64,000 nucleotides of DNA. Origin: Methanobacterium sp. (lineage in GTDB: Archaea > Methanobacteriota > Methanobacteria > Methanobacteriales > Methanobacteriaceae). The position numbers and the translations under genes are program-made. Each line of letters opens with the position of its first letter. Within the stretch, counting starts at the first letter, position 1. This document shows positions 31,456 to 42,405 of the stretch, one piece after another. The notes under the pieces are model-generated. The model did not search any database and had not been told where the DNA came from. It worked only from the letters and a program-made list of their open reading frames with translations. The stretch is from NCBI RefSeq assembly GCF_016217785.1, contig NZ_JACRGA010000002.1:1-64000 (forward strand), read 5' to 3'.

Positions 31456-32679
31456 ATGAAAGCAGATGCTGTTAAAATTGCAGAAGGAGTGTACTGGATT
31501 GGAGTAATAGACTGGGATATTCGAGACTATCACGGTTACACCCTGAAAGGAACCACGTACAACGCTTTTTTAGTGTTTGGAGATGAAGAGGTTGCGGTGA
31601 TAGATAACACCTATCCTGGTTCTTCAGCTCAGTTATGGGGTCGAATTGAAGATGCCTTTGCCCAGGAAAACAGGGAAGTGAAGGTAGATGTTATTATACA
31701 GAATCATATTGAAAAGGACCACAGCGGAGCCCTGACTGAGATTCATAAACGCTTCCCTGATGCACCCATATACTGTAGTCATGTGGCAATTAATGGTTTA
31801 AAACTGCACTACCCTGGGCTGGAAGGTGCAGATTTCCATCCGGTTAAAACCGGGGACACTCTGGAAGTGGGTGGTCGTACCCTGGCCTTTCTGGATGCCA
31901 AGATGCTCCACTGGCCAGATAGCATGTTCACCCTTCTCTTGGATGAGGGTATACTGTTTTCCAACGATGCCTTTGGCCAGCACCTCTGCTTCAGAGAAAG
32001 GTTCGATCATGAGATACCAGAATTCGTGCTGATGAATGCTGCCCAGAAATTCTACGCCAACCTGGTAACACCGGCCTCCATGCTGGTGGTGCGTAAGCTG
32101 GAAGAAGTTAAGGAACTGGGGTTACTGGATAAGATCAACATGATCGCCCCCTCCCATGGGCAGATATGGACTGATCCTTCCAAGATACTCACTGCCTATA
32201 GTAACTGGGCCACTGGAAAGTGCAGGGATAAGGCCACCATCATCTATGACACCATGCATTATTCCACCCGTATGATGGCCCACGCCCTGGCAGAGGGACT
32301 GATGAGTGAAGGAGTGGATGTAATCATGTACTTCATGCACACTGATGAACGCAGTGAGATGGTTAACGACATCCTGGACAGTAAAGCCCTGCTTCTGGGG
32401 ATTCCAACATTATTCAATGGACCCTACCCCAGTGCGGGAGATCTGCTCTACTACCTGGAGGGATTGAGCTTCCAGCGCACAGGATTAAAACGACTGGCCG
32501 TTACCTTCGGCTCCAAGGGATGGAGTGGTAAAGCCGTAGATAAAGTGGCAGAGACACTGACTAAATGTGGATTTGAAGTTTTGGACAAATATGAGGTTAA
32601 TTATGTACCCACCGGGGACCAGCTTGATAACTGTTACCAGATAGGTCAGCAGATGGCCCAGAAGATTAAAGAAATGTAA
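31456..32679 (+). CDS. fprA: F420H2 oxidase (FprA, A-type flavodiiron protein)
   Basis: 407 residues. The metallo-beta-lactamase-like diiron domain has the ligand motif His84-x-Glu86-x-Asp88-His89 (QNHIEKDHSG), further ligands near 148-168, and a flavodoxin domain from about 257 (TIIYDTMHYSTRMMAHALA). This is the short two-domain form that in methanogens reduces O2 to water with F420H2. Strong ribosome binding site (GGAGGG). It probably protects oxygen-sensitive enzymes of methanogenesis. A 7-base-pair hairpin follows the stop. Confidence 0.93.
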   Translation: MKADAVKIAEGVYWIGVIDWDIRDYHGYTLKGTTYNAFLVFGDEEVAVIDNTYPGSSAQLWGRIEDAFAQENREVKVDVIIQNHIEKDHSGALTEIHKRFPDAPIYCSHVAINGLKLHYPGLEGADFHPVKTGDTLEVGGRTLAFLDAKMLHWPDSMFTLLLDEGILFSNDAFGQHLCFRERFDHEIPEFVLMNAAQKFYANLVTPASMLVVRKLEEVKELGLLDKINMIAPSHGQIWTDPSKILTAYSNWATGKCRDKATIIYDTMHYSTRMMAHALAEGLMSEGVDVIMYFMHTDERSEMVNDILDSKALLLGIPTLFNGPYPSAGDLLYYLEGLSFQRTGLKRLAVTFGSKGWSGKAVDKVAETLTKCGFEVLDKYEVNYVPTGDQLDNCYQIGQQMAQKIKEM

Positions 32680-32694
32680 AGTGATCCCCTTTGA

Positions 32695-32711
32695 TCCCCT
32701 TCTTAAGGGGA
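32695..32711 (+). terminator. Short stable hairpin after fprA
   Basis: TCCCCTT (32695-32701) pairs perfectly with AAGGGGA (32705-32711) around a three-base loop, 16 bases after the stop codon. There is no T-run behind it, so it may be a processing or stability element rather than a terminator. Confidence 0.45.
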
Positions 32712-32764
32712 GTTGCTGTATTCTGCTGAGTAAATAAAATTTATTGATAAAGGAGGGTTAAATC

Positions 32765-33178
32765 ATGAAGTCAGTGGATTTTGAAAGTGGACTGGACAAT
32801 GAGAAAAAAGTGATGGTGACCATATTCTGGACTAACCGTAAGGCTGCCCGAACTGAAGGCTGTGCTCCCTTCAGGATAAAGAGGATAGAGACTGAAACTG
32901 AAACCTACACACCACAGGGGAAGAAACTGCTCAAGATAAGTGATGAGATCATGGCAGATATGGTCCGAACACTTGATGCTGGTAAATCCATTCCCATGGA
33001 ATTTAACATAGGGGAAGAAAACATAAGTGTTAATCTAAGTTCAGATTCTTTTTCTGTTTCTGTTCTAAAAAGTCCAGAGATAGAAGAGGAGATCATCGAA
33101 AAACTGGAAATGGAATTAACCAAGAAGTTTCCTAATTTATGTGATTCCTTCAAACCACGGGTGACTCCCCAGGGATAA
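32765..33178 (+). CDS. Conserved-looking hypothetical protein, 137 aa
   Basis: Unrecognised. 137 soluble residues, no membrane segment, one N-terminal Cys (GCAPF) and another near the end (NLCDSF). The composition is alternating beta-strand and helix, with an acidic helix EIEEEIIEKLEMELTKK near 104-120. The start is well supported by AGGAGGG eight bases before the ATG. Codon use is like the neighbours. It lies 85 bases after fprA, reading the same way. The fprA hairpin stands between them, so a shared job is possible but unproven. Confidence 0.7.
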   Translation: MKSVDFESGLDNEKKVMVTIFWTNRKAARTEGCAPFRIKRIETETETYTPQGKKLLKISDEIMADMVRTLDAGKSIPMEFNIGEENISVNLSSDSFSVSVLKSPEIEEEIIEKLEMELTKKFPNLCDSFKPRVTPQG

Positions 33179-33547
33179 ACCATCTAAAAGGAATAAACCA
33201 TCTTAAATAAGAGATAACCCATCTAAAAAGGGATGAACAATCTAGAACTAAAATAAAAAAGGTATTTCTTTAAAAAGGTATTCCATAAGATGATTACCTA
33301 TTTTAAGAAAACATTTCCCCCCTTATTTTTAAACTAATTCTTATATTTTATGGACAATTTATTTTATAGGATTTATTTTATAGGATTTATTTTATAGGAT
33401 TTATTTTCTCCATCTGAAACTACAATTTTTCCTATCTGACTACACATATCAGGAGAATGTCGAAAAATTTATTTTAATTGAATAGTTTAAAGTCTAGAGA
33501 AATTAACCGGAGAAAAAAATTAAACCGTTAATTAACCTTCGTGGATT
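33179..33547. repeat. Repeat-rich intergenic region
   Basis: About 370 bases with no gene. At 33177-33245 a degenerate unit resembling ATAAACCATCTAAAAGG recurs about four times. At 33362-33403 a perfect 14-base unit (TTTTATAGGATTTA) stands three times in tandem. Neither forms a strong hairpin. Confidence 0.6.
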
Positions 33548-33923
33548 TTATAGTTCAATGGAACTTATTATATCCCCATCAGAAACAATACCCACCAGTT
33601 TGTGATTATCCAGGACTACCAGCTGGTTGATTATACCCTCATCTGAACCGTATTCATGCATTTTGCGCACTGCGGTGGCCAGGTTATCTTCAGGTGATAC
33701 GTATATCACTTGATTAACCATAACTTCTTCCACAGTGGTTCCCAGTTCATATTTATCCAGTATCAGGTTGTGGCCCAGGTCGGTGGCAGTAACTATGCCC
33801 ACCAGTTTCCCACCATCATCCACTACGGGTAGTGAACTTATTTTATGCTTCATCAGCTTTTCAAAGGCAAATACAACATCTTCAGTAGGCGGGACTGTAA
33901 TAACCGTCTGGCTCATTACATCC

Positions 33924-33946
<23 letters not shown>
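33548..33946 (-). CDS. CBS-domain pair protein
   Basis: 132 residues from ATG 33946, chosen because GGAAGTGA lies five bases before it; longer in-frame starts at 33961 and 34021 lack a signal. Two CBS domains fill the protein: KVKDVMSQTVITVPPTEDV to VDDGGKLVGIVTATDLG (about 6-62), and TVEEVMVNQVIYVSPEDNLATAV to NHKLVGIVSDGDII (about 70-130). Such pairs bind adenine nucleotides or SAM and regulate partner enzymes. It overlaps the end of the 2-phosphoglycerate kinase gene by 23 bases, so it may sense energy state for that kinase (inference). Confidence 0.85.
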
Positions 33947-34841
<895 letters not shown>

Positions 34842-34964
34842 AGTAACCTCACCTCAATATGTGGGCATTGTAGAGATTTAAAAATCAAGATATTATTTGT
34901 CAACATCATTTAAATCATTTTCTGTGTGGATTTTTTTATCACAGAAATATTAAAGAGCTATTTA

Positions 34965-35639
34965 TTAACTTTGAAGTTTTATTATTTCGGTTTCAACTTC
35001 TCCAGCTCCCTGAGCATCAGAAATTTGAATTAAACATGCATGGCCATGGGATACTTGTCCGGGGTTCACGATGGTGGTGTTACCAATCTTATCAGTACCA
35101 CGTGCTTCGTGTATGTGACCGCAGATATTCACGGTAGGTTGCATTTCTTCAATTATTTTGCGCAGGCTCTTACTACCCACATGCACCCCTGAAGGCAAGA
35201 GGTCAGTTTTAGTGTCATATGGTGGGGCATGAGTGATAAAAAGAGTTATTTCCTGTTCTTTGATCCCTTCAATGGCCCTTTTTGCCTCATCATAGATTTG
35301 GATCTCCTCAAATTCAAGGGGAGTGTCAAAGGGTGTGGGATTAGATCCTCCGAAACCGCATATTCCTATGTTCTTAATTACCAGGTTCCGGGCATGGATA
35401 TTTATGGCTTGAGATTGGTCGATATTGATATGCATTGATCCGGGATCACAGTTACCGGGTATGGCCAGTACCGGTACATCGAATGAACTGATTTCATTCA
35501 ACATATCCTCTCCTAACTCTGGAGGGCCGAAATGGGTTATGTCGCCGGCTATGATTATCAGGTCCACCTTGTTATCTTTAAGATAGGTAATAATGGGTTT
35601 TATATCACCGTGGAGATCGCTTACAGCAAGGATTTTCAT
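34965..35639 (-). CDS. Calcineurin-like metallophosphoesterase
   Basis: 224 residues. Metal and active-site motifs are in family order: AVSDLHGD (5-12), IIAGDITHFG, IPGNCDP, ITHAPPYDTK, and GHIHEARG. It is compact, without extra domains, like the YfcE-type phosphodiesterase group. A role in cyclic nucleotide or phosphodiester hydrolysis is possible but not determined. A good ribosome binding site (AAGGAGA) precedes ATG 35639. Confidence 0.85.
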   Translation of the reverse strand: MKILAVSDLHGDIKPIITYLKDNKVDLIIIAGDITHFGPPELGEDMLNEISSFDVPVLAIPGNCDPGSMHINIDQSQAINIHARNLVIKNIGICGFGGSNPTPFDTPLEFEEIQIYDEAKRAIEGIKEQEITLFITHAPPYDTKTDLLPSGVHVGSKSLRKIIEEMQPTVNICGHIHEARGTDKIGNTTIVNPGQVSHGHACLIQISDAQGAGEVETEIIKLQS

Positions 35640-35717
35640 AGGTCTTCTCCTTGAATGTTTAAAAAATTGAAGTTTGGTACTAAAGTTGAGTTTAGTACAT
35701 AATTAAATGATCTATGA

Positions 35718-35757
35718 TTTTCATCTAAAATGACTAGTTTTCATCTAAAATGACTAG
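35718..35757. repeat. Perfect tandem duplication of 20 bases
   Basis: The 20 bases at 35718-35737 recur exactly at 35738-35757 in the spacer between two leftward genes. No hairpin or coding role is visible. A partial third copy (CTAAAATGA) follows at about 35761. Confidence 0.65.
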
Positions 35758-35864
35758 TTACTAAAATGATATCAAGTTAAATAAAATCCAGTTTTTTATT
35801 AAATCCGTTTTTTAACTCATATTTTGTCCAGTCTTTTAGTCCCAGAATAGTCAGAGTCTGTTAT

Positions 35865-36410
35865 TTACTCCATTTCTCTTAGCTGTTCCTTGAAGAATGA
35901 AGAAAGTTCCTGGAGGCTTTTTTTAATATTTTCTTTGTCTCCGTATACCACTACCAGGGTATCTTCCTCAAATTCAATGATAACATTCTCGTATTCGGCG
36001 ATTTCCTGAACCCTGTCCTCGGAGAGGGGGGCTTTGAAGTTCATTCGGACCATGGAAAATCCGGAAGGGGCGCCTACCACGAATTTGGAGTTGGTTTTCT
36101 TCTGAGGATATACTACTTCTCCTCTGGAGGCTCTTAAAAGTTTATCCATCCATTTATCAGCATATTCTGAACTTACTTCTTCTGCCATACCCATAAGAAA
36201 ATTCTGGATTGAGGTTAGAAATTCATTGATTCGTTTTACCTCTACCTGTCTTTCAGGGTCGGTGGGGTCCACCTTGTAAAAGTTGATGGTGGTTTTAGCC
36301 ATCCGGATATTTTTGGTGATTTCTTTGGGAATCTCCATTTCCTTCTTTCTAAGATCAGTGAGAAGTTCCACCAGTACCAGCCAAGTCTGTTCTGCTGGTA
36401 ATTCACTCAT
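35865..36410 (-). CDS. DUF2096-like protein of the hdr region
   Basis: 181 residues from ATG 36410 (MSELPAEQTWLVLVELL). The open frame runs further upstream, but this start overlaps the previous stop by eight bases and fits operon packing. It is soluble, mixed helix and strand: an N-terminal helical half (about 1-105), then a beta-rich part (PSGFSMVRMNF, YENVIIEFEEDTLVVVYG) and a C-terminal helix. I recall similar proteins as DUF2096 in Methanobacteriales; the function is unknown. It is coupled to the DUF749-like gene and downstream of hdrB, so it may act with heterodisulfide reductase (inference). Confidence 0.7.
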   Translation of the reverse strand: MSELPAEQTWLVLVELLTDLRKKEMEIPKEITKNIRMAKTTINFYKVDPTDPERQVEVKRINEFLTSIQNFLMGMAEEVSSEYADKWMDKLLRASRGEVVYPQKKTNSKFVVGAPSGFSMVRMNFKAPLSEDRVQEIAEYENVIIEFEEDTLVVVYGDKENIKKSLQELSSFFKEQLREME

Positions 36411-36672
36411 AGTAACCTTCCAGAACCTGTTTGGAACGGTGATTGAGTTTGGCATCGGCTGCCTGAAGCTCCTCATCGATCTCTTTTAAATTTTCATAGG
36501 AGTCTAAAAACAGTACGTGCACGCTTTCGGTGCCACTAATATCCAGGATGGCTATGTCGTCATTATCATTAATTGTTTTATCTTCTATTGATGCTTTGTA
36601 CTGTACAAAAGGACCGTATTTTTCCGGTAATTCCGTGTATTTGAAAACTCCGGCTAGAGTTGCTACGAACAA
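36403..36672 (-). CDS. DUF749-like small protein
   Basis: 89 residues. The start is TTG at 36672, six bases after GAGGTG. It is an alpha/beta soluble protein (FVATLAGVFKYTELPEKYGPFV, then AILDISGTESVHVLFLDSYENLKEID) with acidic loops. It resembles the DUF749 family, of which MTH1880 from Methanothermobacter has a known small alpha+beta structure; I recall that gene standing beside hdrB there as well, so the order seems conserved. Function unknown. It overlaps the next gene by eight bases and follows hdrB by 113 bases. Confidence 0.72.
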   Translation of the reverse strand: MFVATLAGVFKYTELPEKYGPFVQYKASIEDKTINDNDDIAILDISGTESVHVLFLDSYENLKEIDEELQAADAKLNHRSKQVLEGYYE

Positions 36673-36785
36673 AAAAACACCTCTTTATATATTATCCATT
36701 AATTTTTAGTTAAAATTAGTATCTAATTAGTATTTTGAAAAATAAAAAACTTATGGGTAAAAAAAATAATTAAGGGAGAATTGAT

Positions 36786-38606
<1,821 letters not shown>

Positions 38607-38607
38607 C

Positions 38608-38649
<42 letters not shown>

Positions 38650-38650
38650 A

Positions 38651-38663
38651 GAGATATATAAAG
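38651..38663 (-). promoter_or_regulatory. TATA box of the hdrCB operon
   Basis: The minus strand reads CTTTATATATCTC, a near-ideal archaeal box A. The transcript start should fall near 38631, giving a leader of about 55 bases before the long-form HdrC start. Confidence 0.65.
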
Positions 38664-38681
38664 GTTGCTAAAAATTGGTCG

Positions 38682-38704
38682 AGTGTAACCTTTTGGGTTA
38701 CACT
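38682..38704. promoter_or_regulatory. Perfect 9-base inverted repeat upstream of the hdrCB promoter
   Basis: AGTGTAACC (38682-38690), a five-base spacer and GGTTACACT (38696-38704). It sits about 20-45 bases upstream of the TATA box, a position typical for archaeal activator or regulator sites. No regulator gene is in the window. Confidence 0.55.
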
Positions 38705-38828
38705 AGAATTGATGGGATATGTTCATGTTCGTGAGATATATCTGAATAAAAAAAAATATCTGAAAGTAAGATTCCTTATTAAAATATTCTTATTTAATAT
38801 GATTTCCAGTTAATCTAAGTATTCTGCT

Positions 38829-38846
38829 ATGGCCGCCCGAGGCCAT
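38829..38846. terminator. GC-rich hairpin in the spacer after the repeat-protein gene
   Basis: ATGGCC (38829-38834) and GGCCAT (38841-38846) form a six-pair stem about 100 bases after the stop of the leftward gene ending at 38949. It is an unusually GC-rich spot in an AT-rich spacer (38587-38948). Terminator role uncertain. Confidence 0.35.
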
Positions 38847-38948
38847 TTACTCATCTTTTTTTAGTTGAATAATAGTTTTTTGTAAAGGTTTGTAACGTAT
38901 CCGTATTCTAAGGTCTCCTCCAAGTGTAAACGGTTTGGTAGATATTAT

Positions 38949-39194
38949 TTAATCCTCTTCGTTCTCTTGATTGCTTTCATGGATTACATTACCACGCACA
39001 TCTCTTTTAGGTTCTTTCGTGGGTTTTTTAACTTCATTCTCTGATTTTTGAGTTATCGCTTGCCCGTACGCATCCCTCTTAACCTCTTTAGATTCGTCAT
39101 GGATTATGTTTCCCAATATATCCTTCTTAATTTCTTTTCCTTTTCCTTTTGGCTTTACATTCCCAAATACATCCTTATCCTGTTCACTACGCAT
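38949..39194 (-). CDS. Small charged protein with four D-x-x-G-N repeats
   Basis: 81 residues from ATG 39194, six bases after GGGGTG. Unrecognised. It is built from four degenerate copies of one unit: KDVFGNVK, KDILGNIIHDES, RDAYGQAITQ and RDVRGNVIHESN, separated by Lys/Glu-rich spacers of 15-20 residues. No hydrophobic core, Cys or membrane segment is present, so it is probably a flexible binding protein. A clear TATA-like region lies upstream around 39235-39250. It is monocistronic, upstream of the hdrC promoter region. Function unknown. Confidence 0.7.
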   Translation of the reverse strand: MRSEQDKDVFGNVKPKGKGKEIKKDILGNIIHDESKEVKRDAYGQAITQKSENEVKKPTKEPKRDVRGNVIHESNQENEED

Positions 39195-39460
39195 AATTAC
39201 ACCCCTTTTAAACAAACGGTACCTTATTGAATCCTTATATTATTATACTATAATTCTTATTATTAAAAAGGGGTAGTGCGTCAGTTCCTGATTTATTGAA
39301 GTTTTGAAAATAGTTAAAATGAGATATTTAAAAATAGATATTAATTTAATGTTTGGAACGATTTAAATCCCCAATTAAATACTAATTTTTTTTTATAAGA
39401 AAATCTCATTCCCATATAAAAAAAATTCAAGATTCATAAAGAAAAAAAGAAATATTTAAC

Positions 39461-39682
39461 TTATGTAGCACTAGCAGTTGTGTAAGCATCGTACATACCG
39501 TAAAGCCAAACAATGATGTAGAGTATATATGCAATGATTCCCAATAAAAAGATTGTTGCTAAGGCTCCTAATATCAATGCTACGATGAAAATTATTATCC
39601 CCTTCATTATATTTCCAGCGTACACCGTACCAATACCCGGCAAAAAGAAAGATATAATCAGGGCCAATATAGGATTTGCCAT
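39461..39682 (-). CDS. Small two-helix membrane protein, TM2/DUF5683-like
   Basis: 73 residues: two hydrophobic helices (about 4-22 and 27-60) joined by a short turn with FLPGIGTVYAGNIMKGI, the Pro-Gly-x-Gly and Tyr-x-Gly pattern of TM2-like domains, and a short tail (YGMYDAYTTA). The ribosome binding site GGAGGTAG is well placed, and a TATA-like box (TAATATATAAAG on the minus strand) is just upstream. Function unknown; such proteins are common in archaea and bacteria. Confidence 0.8.
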   Translation of the reverse strand: MANPILALIISFFLPGIGTVYAGNIMKGIIIFIVALILGALATIFLLGIIAYILYIIVWLYGMYDAYTTASAT

Positions 39683-39834
39683 TTTTTTCTACCTCCAATA
39701 CTTTATATATTACAATTGGTTTAACTAATTAATATTTTTTACTCAATCCTAAAACTGAAACTACTAAAATAATGATTTTTACAATAGTGGCCTAATATTA
39801 AATAATTATTAAAATTTCTTAATCTCAGATTATC

Positions 39835-40032
39835 TCAAAGAAATACCCTCAAATCACCCCCCCTAGTATGGACAAGGGGGCTCGCCATTTGACTTGGTGT
39901 TTTGCCAATAAAACTGCAATAATAACGTAAACGAATAAGATAATGGTTTTTTGTTGATTCACGTATGTTTTTGGCAAGAAAAAACTCTTTAACCATACTG
40001 TCCATACTAATATCAGCTTCTGTGAATCTCAT
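39835..40032 (-). pseudogene. Truncated tyrosine recombinase (integrase) N-terminal fragment
   Basis: 65 codons. Residues about 10-50 (DSMVKEFFLAKNIRES, TKNHYLIRLRYYCSFIGKT) are the SAM-like N-terminal DNA-binding domain of phage/archaeal tyrosine recombinases. After GKTPSQM the frame continues with unrelated residues and stops. The whole catalytic domain (R..HxxR..Y) is absent, and nothing like it lies further left. A TATA-like box (CCATATAAAATAC on the minus strand) stands about 20 bases before the ATG, so it may still be transcribed. A C7 run on the + strand at 39858-39864 lies in the abnormal part. Confidence 0.72.
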
Positions 40033-40093
40033 AGTAGTATTTTATATGGATTTTAGTATGAAAACTTAGTAAATATCACATTTAGGTTATAAC

Positions 40094-40822
40094 ATGTTAG
40101 AAATAAAATTACACGACGGACCAGCAAGGCAGGGTAAATACCAGACTACTGAAACACCGAATATTTTACAATCCAGTCAGGAGTTAATGGTTCCAGATGA
40201 ACCCATGCCCTATGATGTACCTCGAGAAATGGCAGAATGGTCTGTGAAAAACACACTGGATCATGCAGGAAAAGGTGATGTTAGCCAGATGGCTGTGATT
40301 CATGGTTCTAAATATCCTGATCTTCGCCTTAAATGTGCCACTGCACTGGAAGAATTGGGTTATCGGCTTTTTATGGTGGCAAACACTGAAGATCTTCTGA
40401 GAAAACCCCAGGATCTTCTGAAGATAATCTCCAGTCTACGGGAGAATATGAGCCCAAACTCTGCCCTATTTTTCCCCTTCGTAGAACTGAACTTCATACC
40501 CCTACTGGTTTATCTGGGTGTGGATTTATTTACAGATGCCAGTGCAGATTTTTATGCCCATATAGGAGTGATAACAACTCCTCACAGTAATTATAACCTT
40601 CAAAAATATCCCCTTTATGATTTGAACCTGGAAGAATTAAAAGAATACAACCGGAACTCACTGGACTTCGTATTGAGGGAAGTGAGGGCCCATATTAAAA
40701 ACGGGACCCTGCGTAACCTGGTTGAAGAGCGATGCTGTTCTTCTCCCGAGGCAATGTCGGCTTTAAGGATTTTAGATCGGGATTACAAGGGTTTTGTGGA
40801 TAGTTACACACCTTTGTATTAG
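40094..40822 (+). CDS. Short tRNA-guanine transglycosylase/ArcS-like protein
   Basis: 242 residues resembling a TGT-type domain of archaeosine synthesis proteins: MLEIKLHDGPARQGKYQ at the start, FPFVELNFIPLLVYLGVDLFTDASA in the middle, and LRNLVEERCCSSPEAMSALRILD near the end, the last very like ArcS. It is far shorter than full archaeal TGT or ArcS (about 500-650 residues) and has no PUA domain. It might partner another archaeosine enzyme such as a split ArcS, or act on its own. Possibly leaderless; the ribosome binding site is weak (AGGT). Confidence 0.65.
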   Translation: MLEIKLHDGPARQGKYQTTETPNILQSSQELMVPDEPMPYDVPREMAEWSVKNTLDHAGKGDVSQMAVIHGSKYPDLRLKCATALEELGYRLFMVANTEDLLRKPQDLLKIISSLRENMSPNSALFFPFVELNFIPLLVYLGVDLFTDASADFYAHIGVITTPHSNYNLQKYPLYDLNLEELKEYNRNSLDFVLREVRAHIKNGTLRNLVEERCCSSPEAMSALRILDRDYKGFVDSYTPLY

Positions 40823-40928
40823 AGTTACACGTTTGTATTAGGCAAACATTGGCCAACCATCCACATTTCATTATTTTTTCTAAAATTTCTTAATTTTACT
40901 TACCATTTCCCAATTCTCATCCTTCCAG

Positions 40929-41516
40929 TTATTTTTTAAAGGATTCCACCAGGTAATGGTATTTGCCAACTTCCGTTGTACCACCTATCTTAAATCCGTG
41001 TTTTTCCAGGATATTTTCCACATCTTCAGGGGTTAAACGAACATCATATGGTGGTCCAGGAGGTCCATCTGCCTTGATGAACTCCACCACAGCAAAAGTA
41101 CCATTTGGCTTTAAAACTCTTCTTATTTCACTTAAAACCGGTTCCAATGTACCTTCACTGGCAAATCCATGTAGCACGTTGGCCATGACACACATATCAA
41201 TTAGATTATCATCCAAGGGGATGGTTATGGTCATATCAGCCAGTATGACTTCCATGTTTCCAATTTCAAGTTCATTAATCTCATCTTTGAGACCATCCAG
41301 ACTGGGCTGGTAGGCATCCAGTGCATAGACCTTTCCATTTTCTTTAACTATTTTCGATGCAGCCAGGGAAATGAATCCATCCCCGCAACCGGCATCCATG
41401 AATATTTGACCTTCATCCAATCCAATTGCCCCTAGAATACGGGTGGGATCCAGAATGTCCCTAGTGGATTTACCATGGTGTTTGTGGCCATGTTTTTCTG
41501 TCGGCATATCTATCAT
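40929..41516 (-). CDS. Class I SAM-dependent methyltransferase (Methyltransf_11/UbiE-like)
   Basis: 195 residues. A His/Lys-rich N-terminus (KHGHKHHGKS, 8-17) may bind metal. Motif I is IFMDAGCGDGFISLAAS (near 38-54), followed by VYALDAYQPSL, the motif IV/post-I region IDMCVMANVLHGF, and VLKPNGTFAVVEF. It transfers a methyl group to an unknown small molecule. ATG 41516 is close behind AGGAG; ATG 41507 is an alternative. Neighbour to the broken ABC transporter gene. Confidence 0.82.
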   Translation of the reverse strand: MIDMPTEKHGHKHHGKSTRDILDPTRILGAIGLDEGQIFMDAGCGDGFISLAASKIVKENGKVYALDAYQPSLDGLKDEINELEIGNMEVILADMTITIPLDDNLIDMCVMANVLHGFASEGTLEPVLSEIRRVLKPNGTFAVVEFIKADGPPGPPYDVRLTPEDVENILEKHGFKIGGTTEVGKYHYLVESFKK

Positions 41517-41657
41517 GACTCCTGTAATCTACTAAGTTCAAGACTTTGATCTGACTAACCTCGGATCTACTAAGTACATAAAATCCATTCTAAATACTTA
41601 TTTCATTCTATGCTTATTTTAGCGATTTAAATGTACATCTTGTAGGTTATATTAATT

Positions 41658-42293
41658 TCAGTTTTCTGCCCTTAATCTATTTTTTGAAAACAATCCCACA
41701 CCAATCATGAATAGAATTAGGGTTACAGAACTGCCCATCCCACCTGGTAGGAAATGTCACTCCAACCACACCCATAGGTGAGGGTGGATCTGAGGGCGTT
41801 GAGCACATGAGTCCATGACAGTAGGTCATATAACTGGAATGGTTGGTTCCAGAAGTTGGGCCAGGTTGAGGCGACGTTTCATACCCCCCGGATAACTGGG
41901 TGATCAGTGTGTCGGCCTTATCTGACAGGAAAAGATCATCCAAGAGTTTCTGCACTCTTTTCTTTAATTCATCCTTGGGAACCTCGTACATATCCCCCAT
42001 AAGCATGAGGCTCTCTTTACAGGTTAAAAAATCCCAGAGTACCAGTTCCTGGGGACAGATGCCGATTGTGCCCTTTTCCACTTTTTCCACTTCACTTCCA
42101 TCAATGAAGACCTGTCCACTGGTGGGGCGTAGTAGTCCCACCATAATACTAATGGAAGTGGTCTTACCGGCACCGTTAGGCCCTAAAAAGCCAAAAACTT
42201 CTCCTCTTTTAATTTTAAGATTGAGTTTATCCACTGCCTGAAATCACCAAAGTCTCTGGTGACCTCTCGGGCTTCAATAATGATATCATTCAT
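41658..42293 (-). pseudogene. Decayed ABC transporter: ATPase half fused to permease tail, three frameshifts
   Basis: Read right to left. ATG 42293 starts MNDIIIEAREVTRDFGDF; a one-base loss near 42236-42240 shifts to VDKLNLKIKRGEVFGF with Walker A GPNGAGKTT, Q-loop and LSGG. A six-G run (41884-41889) then carries one extra base before MKRR. At about 41875 the ATPase stops and the C-terminal part of an ABC-2 permease begins in a further frame (FWNQPFQLYDLLSWTHVLNAL, then GWSDISYQVGWAVL). A last one-base loss before TLILFMIGVGLFSKNR leads to the stop at 41658-41660. Walker B, H-loop and most of the permease are missing. The gene cannot make a transporter; drug or lantibiotic-type export was the likely ancestral role. 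Confidence 0.8.
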
Positions 42294-42405
42294 TTTCCAA
42301 ACTCCTCTATGATAAAAAAATCATCACCTGTAGAATAGTGGATCTCATTATGTTTTATTTTTTTCCGGGTTTCCAATGAACATTCAATGAAAGTAAATTT
42401 ATTCC

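Noticed and set aside
33362..33403. Possible CRISPR array
   Set aside because: Repeats are contiguous without spacers and only 14 bases long; no cas genes are in the window.
41677..42234. 185-residue ABC ATPase as an intact gene
   Set aside because: Walker B and the H-loop are missing, and the second half only makes sense as permease in other frames, so it is a pseudogene.
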